64,000 bases of DNA from Aradus depressus (GCA_963662175.1 OY759215.1:23673079-23737078), one strand, 5' to 3'; positions 11,536 through 22,182 are shown, counted from the stretch's first letter. Notes: generated from the sequence alone by a model not told the origin. A program made the numbers and translations.

Positions 11536-11850
11536 TGATGGGGAACCAAGGTTTCAGTAAAAAAAATTTGTGTCGGGTTTTATTTAAATTTTTAATTTAT
11601 TATTAGCCCCTGACGCAAAAGGAGGAGTGTTATAAGTTTGAAGCCTTTGTCTGTGTGTGTATCATAGCCCCACGACGACTGAACAGCTAGAGACTTGGAG
11701 TTTGAGCTCAAATGTTTATCAGGCCAAGCCCCTCCCCCCCCCCCAATCCTTCAAGCCTCCCCCCCCCCCCCCCTCCCCCCCCAAAAAAAGCTCTCTCCAC
11801 CAAGGTTTCAGCAAAAAAAAAAGAATGAACAAAAAAATTGTCGGGTTTAT
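11277..11850 (+). repeat. Two tandem copies of a roughly 330-bp repeat with C and A runs
   Basis: The module GGAGGRGTGTTATAAGTTTG, followed by aagcctttg, a gtgtgt stretch, a GAGACTTGGAGTTTSAGCTC block, an ATGTTTATCAGGCCAAGCC block and long C then A runs, occurs at about 11290 and again at about 11618. A third, partial copy is at 10245. The C/A runs create proline- and lysine-rich spurious frames, which I do not annotate as genes. Confidence 0.7.
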
Positions 11851-12227
11851 AAATTTTTTTACCACAATGAACTGTAATAACATGAACAACTGTTTGTCAA
11901 GTGACATTATTGCTAACAATGACTGTACCATAATTTGCTATTTCTTGACTAATTTAAAATCGTTTGGGGCATTGAGGTCAGCATGAAAAAGTTCTTAAAA
12001 TGGTGTGTCAGAAAGTATAGAGTCATATTTGAAATATTAAAGCTGTACCGAATCTGAAGTAAACTGTATAAAATTATTTCGAAAACAGCTAATGATTTAA
12101 AACTAGACTGAAAAATATTAAATACGATTTTTTTTTTTTTTCATAACGTTATCTGTTCAAGAGAAATTCAGCCGGGCCATCTAAACAGGACGTAAAAAGG
12201 AAGACGTGTTATGTAGTTATAATGACA
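11851..12227. other. AT-rich spacer, no gene seen
   Basis: No recognisable feature beyond short homopolymer runs. Confidence 0.4.
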
Positions 12228-12395
12228 ACTCGTCACTGGTGAACATAAGCCCGACTCTACAGTGAGAATCTTTAACTTTCCCTACTAGTATCTAGGTTTA
12301 TTTACCTAGAGTAGGGGGCTTTAACGAGTACCTCCCATTTCACAGGCTCGGGACCATCGCTTAACGTCCCATCCGAAGGATGGCGTGCGACACCT
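12228..12395 (-). mobile_element. SINE family 1, body fragment
   Basis: It keeps the central block in reverse orientation (CTAGAGTAGGGGGCTTTAAC, then CGTCCCATCCGAAGGATGGC). Both the tRNA-like head and the tail are missing or strongly diverged. Confidence 0.7.
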
Positions 12396-13061
12396 CAACA
12401 TGCAATAGTGTCAATATTTTTTTTAAAAAAACTCAGCTTCATTGAGAAAGAAAAATTATAATTTACCCAGATAGACTAGCAAAGACTCCCATTTACCGCG
12501 GAGGATAATTCCAAGTACGCCTCCATGCGCTGCCTATCGACCAAACAGTTCAACTAGAACTAATATAACTAATGGATTTCTCTTGACGTTTGGATATTCC
12601 ATTATTCATAACGCTATAACACTTCTTCTGTCCACATTACCAATCTCATTGGATGGTGTCGGCACTTGATGAACAGCACTTCATCAGGAACCACCCCATT
12701 ACTCTGCAAACATTTATATGTAGAGAAAAATGTATTGTTCGAGTCTATTCCAGTACTTTAGTGTACATTTTAACACATTTCCCTGAGTAGCCATTTCAAT
12801 TTTGGTAGTTTTCCCAAAACGGAGGTTAGGGATTTTTTCAAATTTTAAATTTATGTAGAAAGCTATATGTTAACATTTTCTTTTATGATGTTAGTAAATC
12901 ATTATACCTCACTATGAGGACCCGCCAGTTTCTGGGTTGGAATATTCAAATTTTTCCACAATCTTGTCGGATGCACATCAATACTTGTCGATGGGTAATT
13001 CTTTTGAAAATTACTTATTTACGTTCTTTTGTCATTTAGGAGAGTTTCGTAAGTTATAATA
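12396..13061. other. Spacer, no gene seen
   Basis: A segment at 12660-12705, reverse complement CCTGATGAAGTGCTGTTCAT, resembles the tails of Penelope elements but lacks the GAAAC half of that motif. Nothing else recognised. Confidence 0.35.
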
Positions 13062-13122
13062 TATATACTTTTTTCATACTCGTAATATAATAATTATATT
13101 ACGAGTATGAAAAAAGTATATA
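13062..13122. repeat. Perfect 61-bp palindrome
   Basis: Two 30-bp arms (13062-13091 and 13093-13122), beginning TATATACTTTTTTCATACTC, are exact reverse complements around a single central base. It could extrude as a cruciform or be the fused ends of a small inverted-repeat element. No gene is nearby. Confidence 0.9.
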
Positions 13123-13309
13123 CAATTATTGTAGTTTGCTTGTGAATTATAGAATTGTTTGTAAAAACTGTAAGAAATATAATAAACATTCTTATGAAAG
13201 TCATTCACCTGGCATGTCCTCGAGTAAAACATTTTGAACAATGATTGCCCTGAAATACAAATGTTTTTCAGATATTTTTTAATTTGAATTAAAGAAAGGA
13301 GCAGCCACT

Positions 13310-14094
13310 TTCAATGCCCTGAGACGCTAAGCCCGCGCGACGAGGGGCCTCGGCTACTCTGCGTGTAAGTCAATCTACACTGGAGTGTTCGTGGCTGCAG
13401 CAAGGTACGCTGCTGCTGGTTGGTGGCATCGCACCACGAAGCGGCAGCGCATGATTCTGTTGTGAGCCCAGAGAGCAGCGCTTTTAGGGGTTACAAGAGC
13501 TTATCGAACTGTCTCTGAGGCTGCGCTACAGGTATTGGCCGGAGCTCCACCCATAGACTTGGTCTTGGATAGTGCTGTTGCCTTATATTACTGTAGACGC
13601 AATATGCCTTTGGTAGCAGACATTGATGAGCCCTTATGCCTAGCCCTGGAGCAGGAGGTGAGCGGACAGTCCAGACCAGAACGTTGCAAGGACATTGCCC
13701 AGGAATGAATAGTGGAAAACTGGCAACAACGTTGGTCACGAAGTTCGGATGGCCGAACGACTTATGCATACTTTCCAGATGTCCGGGTACGCCTCAACTC
13801 GACGTAGGCACAACCTGACCACTGGATGTCCCAGATATTATCAGGTCACGGAGACTTTAATTCCAAACTCTTCTTCTTTAGGAGGAAGAACAACCCATAC
13901 TGTTCATGTGGGAGCATCGAGACTGCAGAACATGTAATCCTTGATTGCTCGCTGTATGACCAGGCCAGGGTGGAGTTGATTCGCGGGACCGGATCATACC
14001 TGGGACTGAATCCGCGGCAGCTGGAGTCGGAGACCGGCTACCCAGTGTTCAGCCGGTTTGTCGGCTCCTGGCGGCAGCAAGAAGAAGCTGTGTG
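13310..14094 (+). pseudogene. R1-type retrotransposon reverse transcriptase C-terminus
   Basis: A GC-rich tract encodes, with stops at several points and a frame change near 13810, the C-terminal part of an R1/Tad-like non-LTR reverse transcriptase: an ARYAAAGWW segment, LGVTRAYRTVSEAALQVLAG with APPIDL, and after 13826 the terminal zinc-knuckle block LSGHGDFNSKL, then CSCG...ETAEHVILDC. The final 89-codon frame stops at 14095. Base composition contrasts sharply with the AT-rich flanks. Dead copy. Confidence 0.75.
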
Positions 14095-14139
14095 AGGGCT
14101 GGGACGACCACCGATCGTCCTTGGGGAGCAACCGGGATT

Positions 14140-14330
14140 TAAATCGTGACTGGAGGCCATAGGAACTCCGGCTGGCAGCCAGTATCCGCCAGCTCACCTC
14201 TGCGCTCACATCATTGGCCCGGACTATATATGAGCCCACGTAGGCAAAGCCTTTAACCGTCTCGAATGAATACTCGTCAACTTGAGGAGGGTTTAGGTCT
14301 CTTCTTCGTCTTCCACCTGCCACCATGTAT
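14140..14330 (-). pseudogene. RTE-type reverse transcriptase fragment, opposite orientation
   Basis: The minus strand from about 14326 reads PPQVDEYSFETVKGFAYVGS and then VRANDVSAEVSWRILAASRS and YGLQSRFKSRLL, matching the EFxYLGSxI, NDVSAEI and RRI block of RTE-like reverse transcriptases. It abuts the end of the R1 fragment, so two unrelated retroelement pieces are joined tail to tail. Confidence 0.65.
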
Positions 14331-14764
14331 TTTGTTTAAAAAAATGCTTTTTTGGTCTGGAAAGAACGTGAGGAAAGTTTAAAGAAGTATTAAGGATAAT
14401 GGGACCTGAGATTTAGAGCAGATCGTTATGTAGATGTGTTGGGAGATGCCTATCGGATAGAACTGGCCGGGCTAGCGTTGAAGGGCAAAGGTAGCTCTCT
14501 GGCGCAGTACACGAACATGATCCTTCTTGGTCCTTCCCCCTCCCTGTCTTCATCAACAACCTGCCCTTATCGCAAACACACTCCAGTACAATATCTAGAT
14601 GAAGCCTCGTTTGCAGATCTTACGAACGACTCTGACTTGACCGGATGAAGTTCCAGCTTCGGTTCAAGGATTTATACTTCCCCAGCAAAACAAAGTATAG
14701 AAGTTATATAATCGGTCAAAATTTCAATGCGGAGTTTTCAACTGAATTACATGTTTTTCGTCCT
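14331..14764. other. Unassigned stretch with a 70-codon open frame
   Basis: A plus-strand open frame (14436-14648, MLGDAYRIELAGLALKGKG) is slightly GC-richer than its surroundings. I do not recognise the product and see no splice context that would make it an exon. Confidence 0.3.
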
Positions 14765-15255
14765 CTAGATTAAAAAAAAAAAAAAAAAAAATGCTGTCTG
14801 TCTGAGTGTCCCTGTGAACACGATAACTCCCGATAGAATGAATGTATCAACTCAAAATATTATATGTATGACCAAAACCCCATCAGGACAACACCTATCG
14901 ATTGTCAGCCAAATCGGCCAAAGGGCAGGTCGGGATTAGGGGAAAGGTTTAACTCAAAAAGCCTCCGATGTAATGAATGTATCAACATGAAATTTCATAC
15001 TTAAAGTCAAAACCCAATGAGGACATGATCTGTCAAATTTCAGCGATATCGGCTGAAGGGAAGGGGATAAAAAAACCTAATAACAGCCGATGTAATGAGT
15101 TTATAGACAAAAATTTAGTGTGAGGATTTAGGAGTCCCCATGTAAATCAATATTAGTGCAAACGTTCGACTGTTTTTGGAGGGGAAGAAAAAAGTTAATT
15201 GATTAATTTTTTCTGGGGAAGTATATTGCCGGTGATTCACCGACGACTTTTTTTT
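14765..15255 (-). repeat. Long copy of dispersed repeat family X
   Basis: This is one of the longest copies of the family. It contains about three degenerate internal modules built on CCGATGTAATGAATGTATCA or CCGATAGAATGAATGTATCA, each followed by a segment on dialogue with the words gaggac/aggacaac and aaatcggc. It ends with the gaagtatattgccggtgattcaccgacg block, which recurs in reverse complement at 17710. No coding capacity. Confidence 0.65.
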
Positions 15256-15971
15256 TTCAGTACGGAATTAAATAAATTATTAAATATTACAGCATTAAGC
15301 ATGAAAACATCAATTCGCTATCAAAGACAAAATTCTATGAGGCAAATGCCGAGGGAACTAGATGACAAGAAAATATATTTGGAATTCTCTGACCTAGGCT
15401 GTTGGGCTCCCTACATTTCCATTTATATCTAGGTGGCTGTATAAATTATACACCAGTACCGAAGTCTTCAAATTATCGAAACGTATAATGAATTCCAAAT
15501 CGATCTAACTTCAATTGAAGAGTCTTCTGAAAACTATGGAAACACTGAACATATTTTGTGATGTATCAAATATTTAATGGAAATAACTGTTTTCTTATGT
15601 ATATATTAGTAAAATAGCAAAATGAACGAATCAAAAGGCGAAAATAATTTTCTTTAAATTTTAAAAGCAGTATTTTTTTTTTTAATAAAAATGAAGTATT
15701 GTCTACTTCACAAAAAAAATGTAAACGTGCATTATCAATTGCGGCATTACATCACCAGGTTCTTGGAATCAAAAGGTCGGAAAACATGAAATTCCAGTAA
15801 AAACTTGACATCGAATTTCACGTAACTTTCCCTATACTTCGTTTAATTGACGAAGTAAAACAAATGTCCGTCTGTGTCCGTGAACTCATCATATATATTT
15901 TATTCTTTCTTTTTTTAAATTATTTATCTTTACTTTTTTTTTACCTTTTACTAAAAAACTGCCAATAATAT
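15256..15971. other. AT-rich spacer with a family X fragment
   Basis: A plus-oriented family X piece lies at about 15750-15900 (GGTCGGAAAACATGAAATTC). Otherwise no gene or known repeat was recognised. Confidence 0.4.
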
Positions 15972-16735
15972 TCTTTTATTTTATTTATTTATTTACAACG
16001 GCATAACATTTGCTATTAGCAATTGTGATAACTAGTACAGTGTCAAGTACTGCTGAGGTACGTGACCGATGACAAGTCCAGGCTAGTCCTGGAGCAGGCC
16101 CCTCTGCCATACCCGCTTCGTCGGTGTGGATTTGTGGGGAGAGTGTTTGTGGATAATTGTTGAATAAGTGGATTGGCGTGATGATGAAGTTTGTCATGAA
16201 AATTCTGATATCGTTTCTTGATGACAGATGAGATGTTGAGGTCATTATGCTATGTAAGATTGGAAACATAAAATGGACCATCGACAATGTGGCGTAGTAT
16301 AATGGATTGTAGTGACTGAAGACGTTGTATGTTCGTTTTTTTGGCATATATCTCGGTACCGTAAGTCCAGATGGGTTTTAATATGGTGTTGTATATGTGA
16401 AGTTTGTTTTCAAGAGATAATGCCGATCGTTTCCGATGATTGATTTCAGTTGTCCAAATCGTCTTTTGAGGTCAGTGCGTTTCAGTCTGATGTCGGTTGT
16501 CCAAGTTAAACGTCTGTCTATATGAAGTCCTAGATATCGGACAGTGTCGGATGCAGGAATGGACTGATTGTTAAAGTAAACTGGTGGACAAGTGTAATGC
16601 AGAGATAGCTGGTGTAAATGTGAGCTTGCTTGTGTTTGGTCTGAGTGTGTTGAGAGAATGGCTGTGTTGTCTGCGTATATAGCGAGTAGTGTGTTGTCGT
16701 GCTGTGGAACGTGTGTTGTGTAGAGATCTGTTGGC
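15972..16735 (-). pseudogene. 5'-truncated Jockey retrotransposon with mutated active site
   Basis: On the minus strand, from about 16735, the reading frame gives YADNTAILSTHSDQTQ (the YADD catalytic box with its second Asp changed to Asn), then DTVRYLGLHIDRRLTW. After a frameshift it continues as ILKPIWTYGTEIYAKKTNIQ, RLQSLQSIILRHIVDGPFYV and SNLT followed by a stop. The 3' region ends in a TAAA-rich tail (TTTATTTATTTA on the plus strand, about 15972-15995). The last roughly 120 bases match the fragment at 29020-29200, so both belong to one Jockey family. Confidence 0.8.
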
Positions 16736-16799
16736 CCAAAAAAATATAAAAATATTCTATGCCAATTTGAATATTTCCAACTTTAAATCCACTGTAGTC

Positions 16800-17100
16800 C
16801 ACAACTGAGCTCAAGATCGCGGGTTCGAAACCCAGCCGAGGCCCTTAGATTTTTTATCTGGGAGGTGAATAAACCTTGAACATGCATTCGGATGGGACGT
16901 TAAGCGATAGTGCTGAGCCTGTGCGATGTTCCCTACTCGTTGAAGATCTGTACCCTTTACAAGAAAAACTGGGTAGGCAAAATTTAGAACTCCCATAGTA
17001 GAGTCAGGCTCATGTCTACCAGAGTGACGAAAGAGCGCTCTGGTATTAGGCGATATGACCTCGTAATTGAAGCCCGGGCATGAGTCACAATAACTAGAAG
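16800..17100 (+). mobile_element. SINE family 1 copy
   Basis: Plus orientation: it starts at the gagctcaagatcgcgggttcgaaaccc B-box region, then the GGGACGTTAAGCGATAGTGC body block and the GAGCGCTCTGGTATTAGGCG tail, ending near gtcacaataacta. The first part of the tRNA-like head is missing. Confidence 0.75.
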
Positions 17101-18539
17101 AGCAGGAGAGCAATTTCTTACATATATTTAATAAATGTAGAAAAATAAAATAAAAAATATACCTAATAAAACTATTTTTCTTTTTTCAATCTATGCCATT
17201 TAAATATAAATATATATAGAACATAATAATTCTTGAGGTCCACACAAGTTACTTAGCTCCGATTTTCATATTCATGAAGTAGAGAGAAACGTGGTCAGTA
17301 TCGATCAAGTCTACAATCAATACAACTTTCTACTAGCTCGAGGTAATATTTATTTAAGTCGCCTTTCTTATTAGATATTCAAAATTTTACCTAAATAACA
17401 ACACATACGCCGGTTAAAGATGGAAAGGCCTTCTCTTGGGTAATGGCAACATTTTCCAGATTTTGGTTAATAGTGGTAACACCTAATGTCATCACTAGGT
17501 ATAGTGGTTTTAGGAGCCTTTATAAGGTGTTAATAATTTGATTTTGAATAGTGTTAAAATCCTGGTAACTTCAATAAAAAAATATAAAAGCCAGGAATTC
17601 AAATAAACTGAAGAATTAGTATTTGTAATAGAGTATATATAATAAATAAATGAAGTAATGTCTATATAAATAATATCGAAGTATTAAGAGAGAAAACAAG
17701 AAGAAAAATTCGTCGGTGAATCACTGGCAATGTCCTTCCCCAGAACGAATTACTCAATTAAGTTTTCGCTTCCCCTCCAAAACTAGACCACCGTTTGCGC
17801 TAATATTCAATAGTTGACTTAATCTTTGCAGTTGAGCAATTGAAGTATGAAGACAACTCGCTCAGCAGGAACCATGCCGACCAGAAGTTCAGAGGGTGCA
17901 AAGGCATTGGGGCGACAACGAAGTGCTCACTTCAAATTGAGCCTTCTTCTTGTGCCGCTTTGATTAAATGTCGGAGGAATATCTCAAATGTAATTCCTTT
18001 CTAAGAAGCTAGACTGGAACTTGAGTATCTGATAGAGTTGGGGATTGAAGTCTCTTCAACGGGGACCTCTTTGTGTTCATTTTAATAATAATAATGCATA
18101 ATTAATTTCCAATCATTGAGTGATTCCAGCTAATGTTCAGAAATACGTTTTCTATATTCACCGGAATTTAAGAGCAAAAGCGCACCCCCTTTTTCCAAAA
18201 GATACGAATAAATGATAGATTGGCTCTCCTTGAAGGCTATGTCTATATGTGAATTACGTGTCACCTATTTTAAGGTAAAATGCCACCCCTGCTGCCTCAA
18301 TCAGTTGCATGCTACGCTGGTGCATGCCTACATTCAGGCCTCCAGGCTAATAATGATTGCCAAAGCATGGTAATTTCTATGTAACTATAGAAAATACTAC
18401 TCTAAATTACCAAAAATCGGTCCTCATACTTTTAATTTTTTATGTACCTACTTTGCATCATAGAAGACTCTGTTTTCCAATAATCATGACCATAAAAGAG
18501 ACCCTATGTTGAATAATACACCGCAACAATCGTTGACTA
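17101..18539. other. Gene-poor spacer
   Basis: A family X fragment (cgtcggtgaatcactggcaatg) lies at about 17710-17810. No gene or RNA was recognised elsewhere. Confidence 0.4.
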
Positions 18540-19067
18540 ACTGTACTTTCCCATAAAGAATTAATTAATCACATTTTCGCTTTACAACCAATGGAACGTT
18601 TGGACTGTAGATCATGAATTTTCATACTAAATTTTGTGTCGATACATTCATTGTGTCGAGCGCCCCCCCCCCCCCCTCTAATCCCACTTTCCCCTTCGCC
18701 AAATTTTGCGGAAAATTAATAGTGGTCGTCCTTATGGGGTTTTAAATTTAAATATAAAGTATAATTTCGATACATTCATTACAACGGAAGTTATTATTTC
18801 TTTATTAAACCTCTCTCCTAATCCCTCCCTTCTGATTGGTCGATTTGGCTGAAAACCAATAGGTGTCGTCCTTAGGATTCTGGATACACAAGTAAAATGT
18901 TATGTTTGATACATTCATTTTATCGGGAGTTATCGTGTTCACAGACACAAAGACAGACATTTTTTTTTTACATTTTTGGAACTAGGGGGTCGGAAAAGAT
19001 GAAATATTTTGGAAAACTCAACGTCGAATTTCTGGCCGATTGCATAACCTATTCTATACTTCGTAAA
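18540..19067 (+). repeat. Long copy of dispersed repeat family X
   Basis: Plus-oriented copy with repeated cGATACATTCATT modules at about 18638, 18768 and 18908, the GGGAGTTATCGTGTTCACAG block, the acagacatttttt run and a GTCGGAAAAGATGAAAT block, ending in tacttcgtaaa just before a 27-base G run. It contains a C run at 18663-18676. Confidence 0.65.
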
Positions 19068-19094
19068 GGGGGGGGGGGGGGGGGGGGGGGGGGG
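19068..19094 (+). repeat. 27-base guanine homopolymer
   Basis: Uninterrupted G run directly at the end of a family X copy. About 330 bases downstream there is a 29-base C run. Confidence 0.9.
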
Positions 19095-19419
19095 AAGTAA
19101 TATGAATTAATTGATTGCAATTACTATTATTATGCGCATAAACTTTCAATAGTTGTAATAATTGTCAGACACAGCAAAATGACCTATATTTTCCAGGGAA
19201 AGTTTAATAGAAAATAAAATGTGAATGAATCAAATGAATTTGAACGGTTTAATTCTGAGTAAGTTCAGGTTTTTATATGAGAAATAACATAGATGAGGTG
19301 CGTGGTGAAAAGGCATATATTACTGGTGGAAATGTGTGTGGATGACGACAGAGGATTTTCCTTTGAAAAGTACTGAAAGGGTTGAAGCCTGCGCTCCTGG
19401 ATGGAGTGTTCTGTTCCCA

Positions 19420-19420
<1 letters not shown>

Positions 19421-19449
<29 letters not shown>
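19421..19449 (+). repeat. 29-base cytosine homopolymer
   Basis: Uninterrupted C run, complementary to the G run at 19068-19094, so the pair forms an inverted homopolymer repeat. Such runs are prone to length error in assembly. Confidence 0.9.
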
Positions 19450-19450
<1 letters not shown>

Positions 19451-19921
19451 ACTTGAAATGTAAACAATGTGGACATTTTCTGATGTTTTTCTTTTTTTGA
19501 TCAACTCCCCGAGGGCTCAGTGAGAAGATTGGATCCTCAAACTTTGATAGAAATCTCCTCCCACGGTGTTCTTAACGAATAACCTTTATGGAAACAACGT
19601 GTCGAGAGCCGCCGAGGCAGCCCCACGACGATCAATACATGAGCTCCCTCCACACGGATCTTAGCCATGATATACAACACAAATAGACTTTTATGAATAT
19701 GTAATAAAAATGTATTACATTAGGTTTAGGGAAATATCTGTCTCAAATTATTTAATTTATCGTGGCTAACTCTTCCAGCGATTGTACAACACGTTACTTC
19801 CTCGTGTTTATTAAATGTCTCCATCTTGCGTATCTAATTTAAATAATATGAACAATGATGCTGAAACTACACTACATTTTTCTATAATGATACAAAAGTG
19901 GTTGAGGGGAACCATTTGCCC
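19450..19921. other. Spacer, no gene seen
   Basis: A slightly GC-rich patch at 19590-19680 has no open frame that I recognise. Confidence 0.4.
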
Positions 19922-20076
19922 AAAAGAAACACTGTATTTCTAACAGAAACATTGTATTTCTAACAGAAACATTGTATTTCTAACAGAAACACTGTAATTT
20001 AAAATTTAAAATTTTAAACAGAAATACTGTATTTTCAACAAAAATACTATACTCCCAAAAGAAACACTGTATTTCC
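19922..20076 (+). repeat. Short minisatellite, about 20-bp unit
   Basis: The unit AACAGAAACATTGTATTTCT repeats about four times with few changes, then continues as diverged units (cagaaatactgtattttcaa, aaaagaaacactgtatttcc) up to about 20076. Confidence 0.85.
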
Positions 20077-20529
20077 TGTACATCTGTATGATTCCTAATC
20101 GTTCTCATATTTTAAAGTTTTATCAACTAAATAAATATTTAAACTGACAAGACGAAAACAGTAAAGAAATTTGAAAGTTTATAGTCTTTTTAATATATAT
20201 TGAATTGATTTTCATAGTCAAAATGGAAATCATATTATGTTTCATTGTTACTATAATATGTAAAAAGTGGAAGAATAAAAATACTAGTGAATACAAAAAT
20301 AAGGAAGTAGGTTTTGCAAGCAAAACATGAAATAATAGAATTTCGAAGATAAGTGGATAGGTAGAAGAGCGATGGCTCCGTGGTAATACCTACGTTAGGT
20401 TACTTTGATGAGCAAAAAACATGGGATCCAATCCAAAACAGTTTTCTTGTACAAGACACCTTGCGATCACCAGCATGGGTGGGTAGTAAGACTCAAATAT
20501 AAAATCTAGGAACAAAAAGGGGAGCCCAC

Positions 20530-21252
20530 CTGCCATCCTTGAAGGAGAAGAGACCTGTCAACGGTGCGGAGCCACATGACAGCGTCCCCGGCCTGGAAGT
20601 CTTTGAGGCGGTAGCACTTGCCGTGGAGGTAGATGCCGAGGCACTTGAGGAGCTCGGAGGTACTCGCTTGGATCACGGTCTTCTTGGCGGGGATAGGGGG
20701 AGCTGTAGGCTGCAGAGGTACCAGCATCGCCTTCGGAACCAGCTTTTCCGAACAGGAGACATTGTTGTTGGTGTTGTTGGCGCGGATCGTGTCCAGCCCG
20801 GCCACTGCAGGGATTGAGGTGGTCGTCGCCGACTTCACCATTGGCGGGTAGTAGCACAACGATGCCTTCTGGATGTTCTTATTCTTGTCAACAACTATTG
20901 GGTTCATATTATCCACGAGCGGCTGACGATATGCCGTCGTTAAATTTTTATTCTTATTTTCCATCTTTTTCTTCGAGTTGTTTGTGGTTGAAAATCTTTT
21001 CCAGGAGAGAGCATTGATGAATAGGGAGTGCTTCTTAAGGCTCTTCTCAAGAGCGTTCTTCTCCGAGATGATCCTGGAGTTCTCGTTGTTGGGGGCGGAG
21101 GCCGGGGTGACCTTCCCGGCGGCCATGGCCTCCCGATTCTTGGCGTTGTTCAGCTGTTCGTAGGAGAGGTTATTCAGAGTGAAGTCCGTCTCGCCCCCGT
21201 GACTGTAAGCAGGTCTTCGTTCGCGGGGGCTGAAGCTGAGAACGGTGCCCAT
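20530..21252 (-). CDS. CDK5R1: Cdk5 activator (p35-type), first coding exon
   Basis: The product is the regulatory subunit that binds and activates Cdk5 at neuronal membranes. The start at 21252 gives [17 protein letters not shown]: Gly2 is the conserved N-myristoylation site of p35, and an in-frame Met further upstream (21348) would bury it. Residues about 90-105 ([16 protein letters not shown]) match the p35 segment before its basic patch. From about residue 200 the conserved block [14 protein letters not shown], then [25 protein letters not shown] begins the Cdk5-binding cyclin-like domain. The exon ends in phase 0 at a donor (CAG before GTGGGC). The rest of the cyclin-like domain (FITPANVVF onward) should lie at lower coordinates; I could not find it in the 20.5 kb available, so the gene has a very long first intron or is broken. 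The exon is much GC-richer than its surroundings. Confidence 0.85.
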
Positions 21253-21889
21253 CCTGACATGCTCTCCGGATCCCGACCGTCTGAACTCTGCTCCGGTCGA
21301 TACCCGCCCCCACCCACGTGCCCACCCGCCCCCTCCGCACTTGCGCAATATGTCTTATTCGCCGCCCCCAACTTTAGGGGTAGAAACCAGGACAAGGTCG
21401 ACATGGAAAACAACGAGTGCCACCTCCCAATGGAACTCACGAATTTTCTTTAAAAATAGCTTAATTTTTGGGTGTATTTCTTTGAATGATCCTAATCATC
21501 CTCAAACAACTTCATAAGCAATTTTCCCGCCATTCACGACAGGAACCTAGTTTTGTTATTAGACAGAAACTTTGGCCAGGCTATAATCCACATCTTTCAG
21601 TGTATCTGATACATATAGTAAAACAAATATTCTGACTTTTCCCTCTAATGCTGATATGAACGGCATCACTCTCGGTCATGAACCAACTACAAGAGAGATG
21701 AGTTTTGTTTTATTTATTTTTTTTCGTTTGTTTATATAAACTTTTTCAATTATCTGAACTCAATTTTAAATGGTTTTTAGAAAACCACAAACATTACCTT
21801 TCGATGTTCCATATTTAAAACGGATTATTAATATTACCTTCCCCTTCAATTTCTGCTTTCATAAACTTAAAAGGAGAGTTATTTGGCCA
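21253..21889. other. Upstream region of the Cdk5 activator exon
   Basis: The first roughly 120 bases remain GC-rich and probably form the 5' untranslated region and promoter; I see no TATA box that I would defend. From 21450 it becomes AT-rich with no further feature. Confidence 0.4.
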
Positions 21890-22060
21890 ACGTTTCGTAA
21901 ACTATTTATTTCCTTCTTCAGGGTCTTGTAATGATTTGTGAAGGTGTGTAGTGAAGGTGGCTTGTGTTCGTGTCTGATTCCATCACTAAACACATCCACT
22001 TATGTCATTATAAGGTTTTGAAGAAGGGAATAAATAGTTTCCGAAACGTTGGTCAAATAC
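21890..22060. repeat. Inverted pair of Penelope-type terminal motifs
   Basis: At 22016-22051 the plus strand reads GAAGAAGGGAATAAATAG, then TTTCCGAAACGTTGG. At 21892-21921 nearly the same string lies inverted. The GAAGAA...GAAACGTTGG frame with a self-complementary middle is typical of the terminal repeats of Penelope-like elements, where it forms a hammerhead-like fold. No Penelope reverse transcriptase is visible nearby. Confidence 0.5.
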
Positions 22061-22182
22061 TGAATTTTATATTTACTCAACAGAACCTCGACTATCCTCA
22101 ACATCCTGAAATATCGTGAAAAAGACAATTTCTGGTGAGTTATAAACAATATTTATCATAATCTAAAATATAATTTATAATT

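Noticed and set aside
11719..11931. Proline- and glycine-rich open frames over the C/A runs
   Set aside because: They arise from homopolymer runs in a non-coding tandem repeat; no conserved residues or splice context.
12660..12705. Penelope hammerhead-like motif (CCTGATGAAGTGC)
   Set aside because: The GAAAC half of the core is absent, so evidence is too thin to call.
14436..14648. 70-codon open frame between retroelement pieces as a host exon
   Set aside because: No family match from memory and no flanking splice sites that fit; kept only as an unassigned frame.
20539..21453. Several long open frames opposite the Cdk5 activator exon
   Set aside because: Shadow frames of a GC-rich true exon; the minus-strand product has clear family motifs and these do not.
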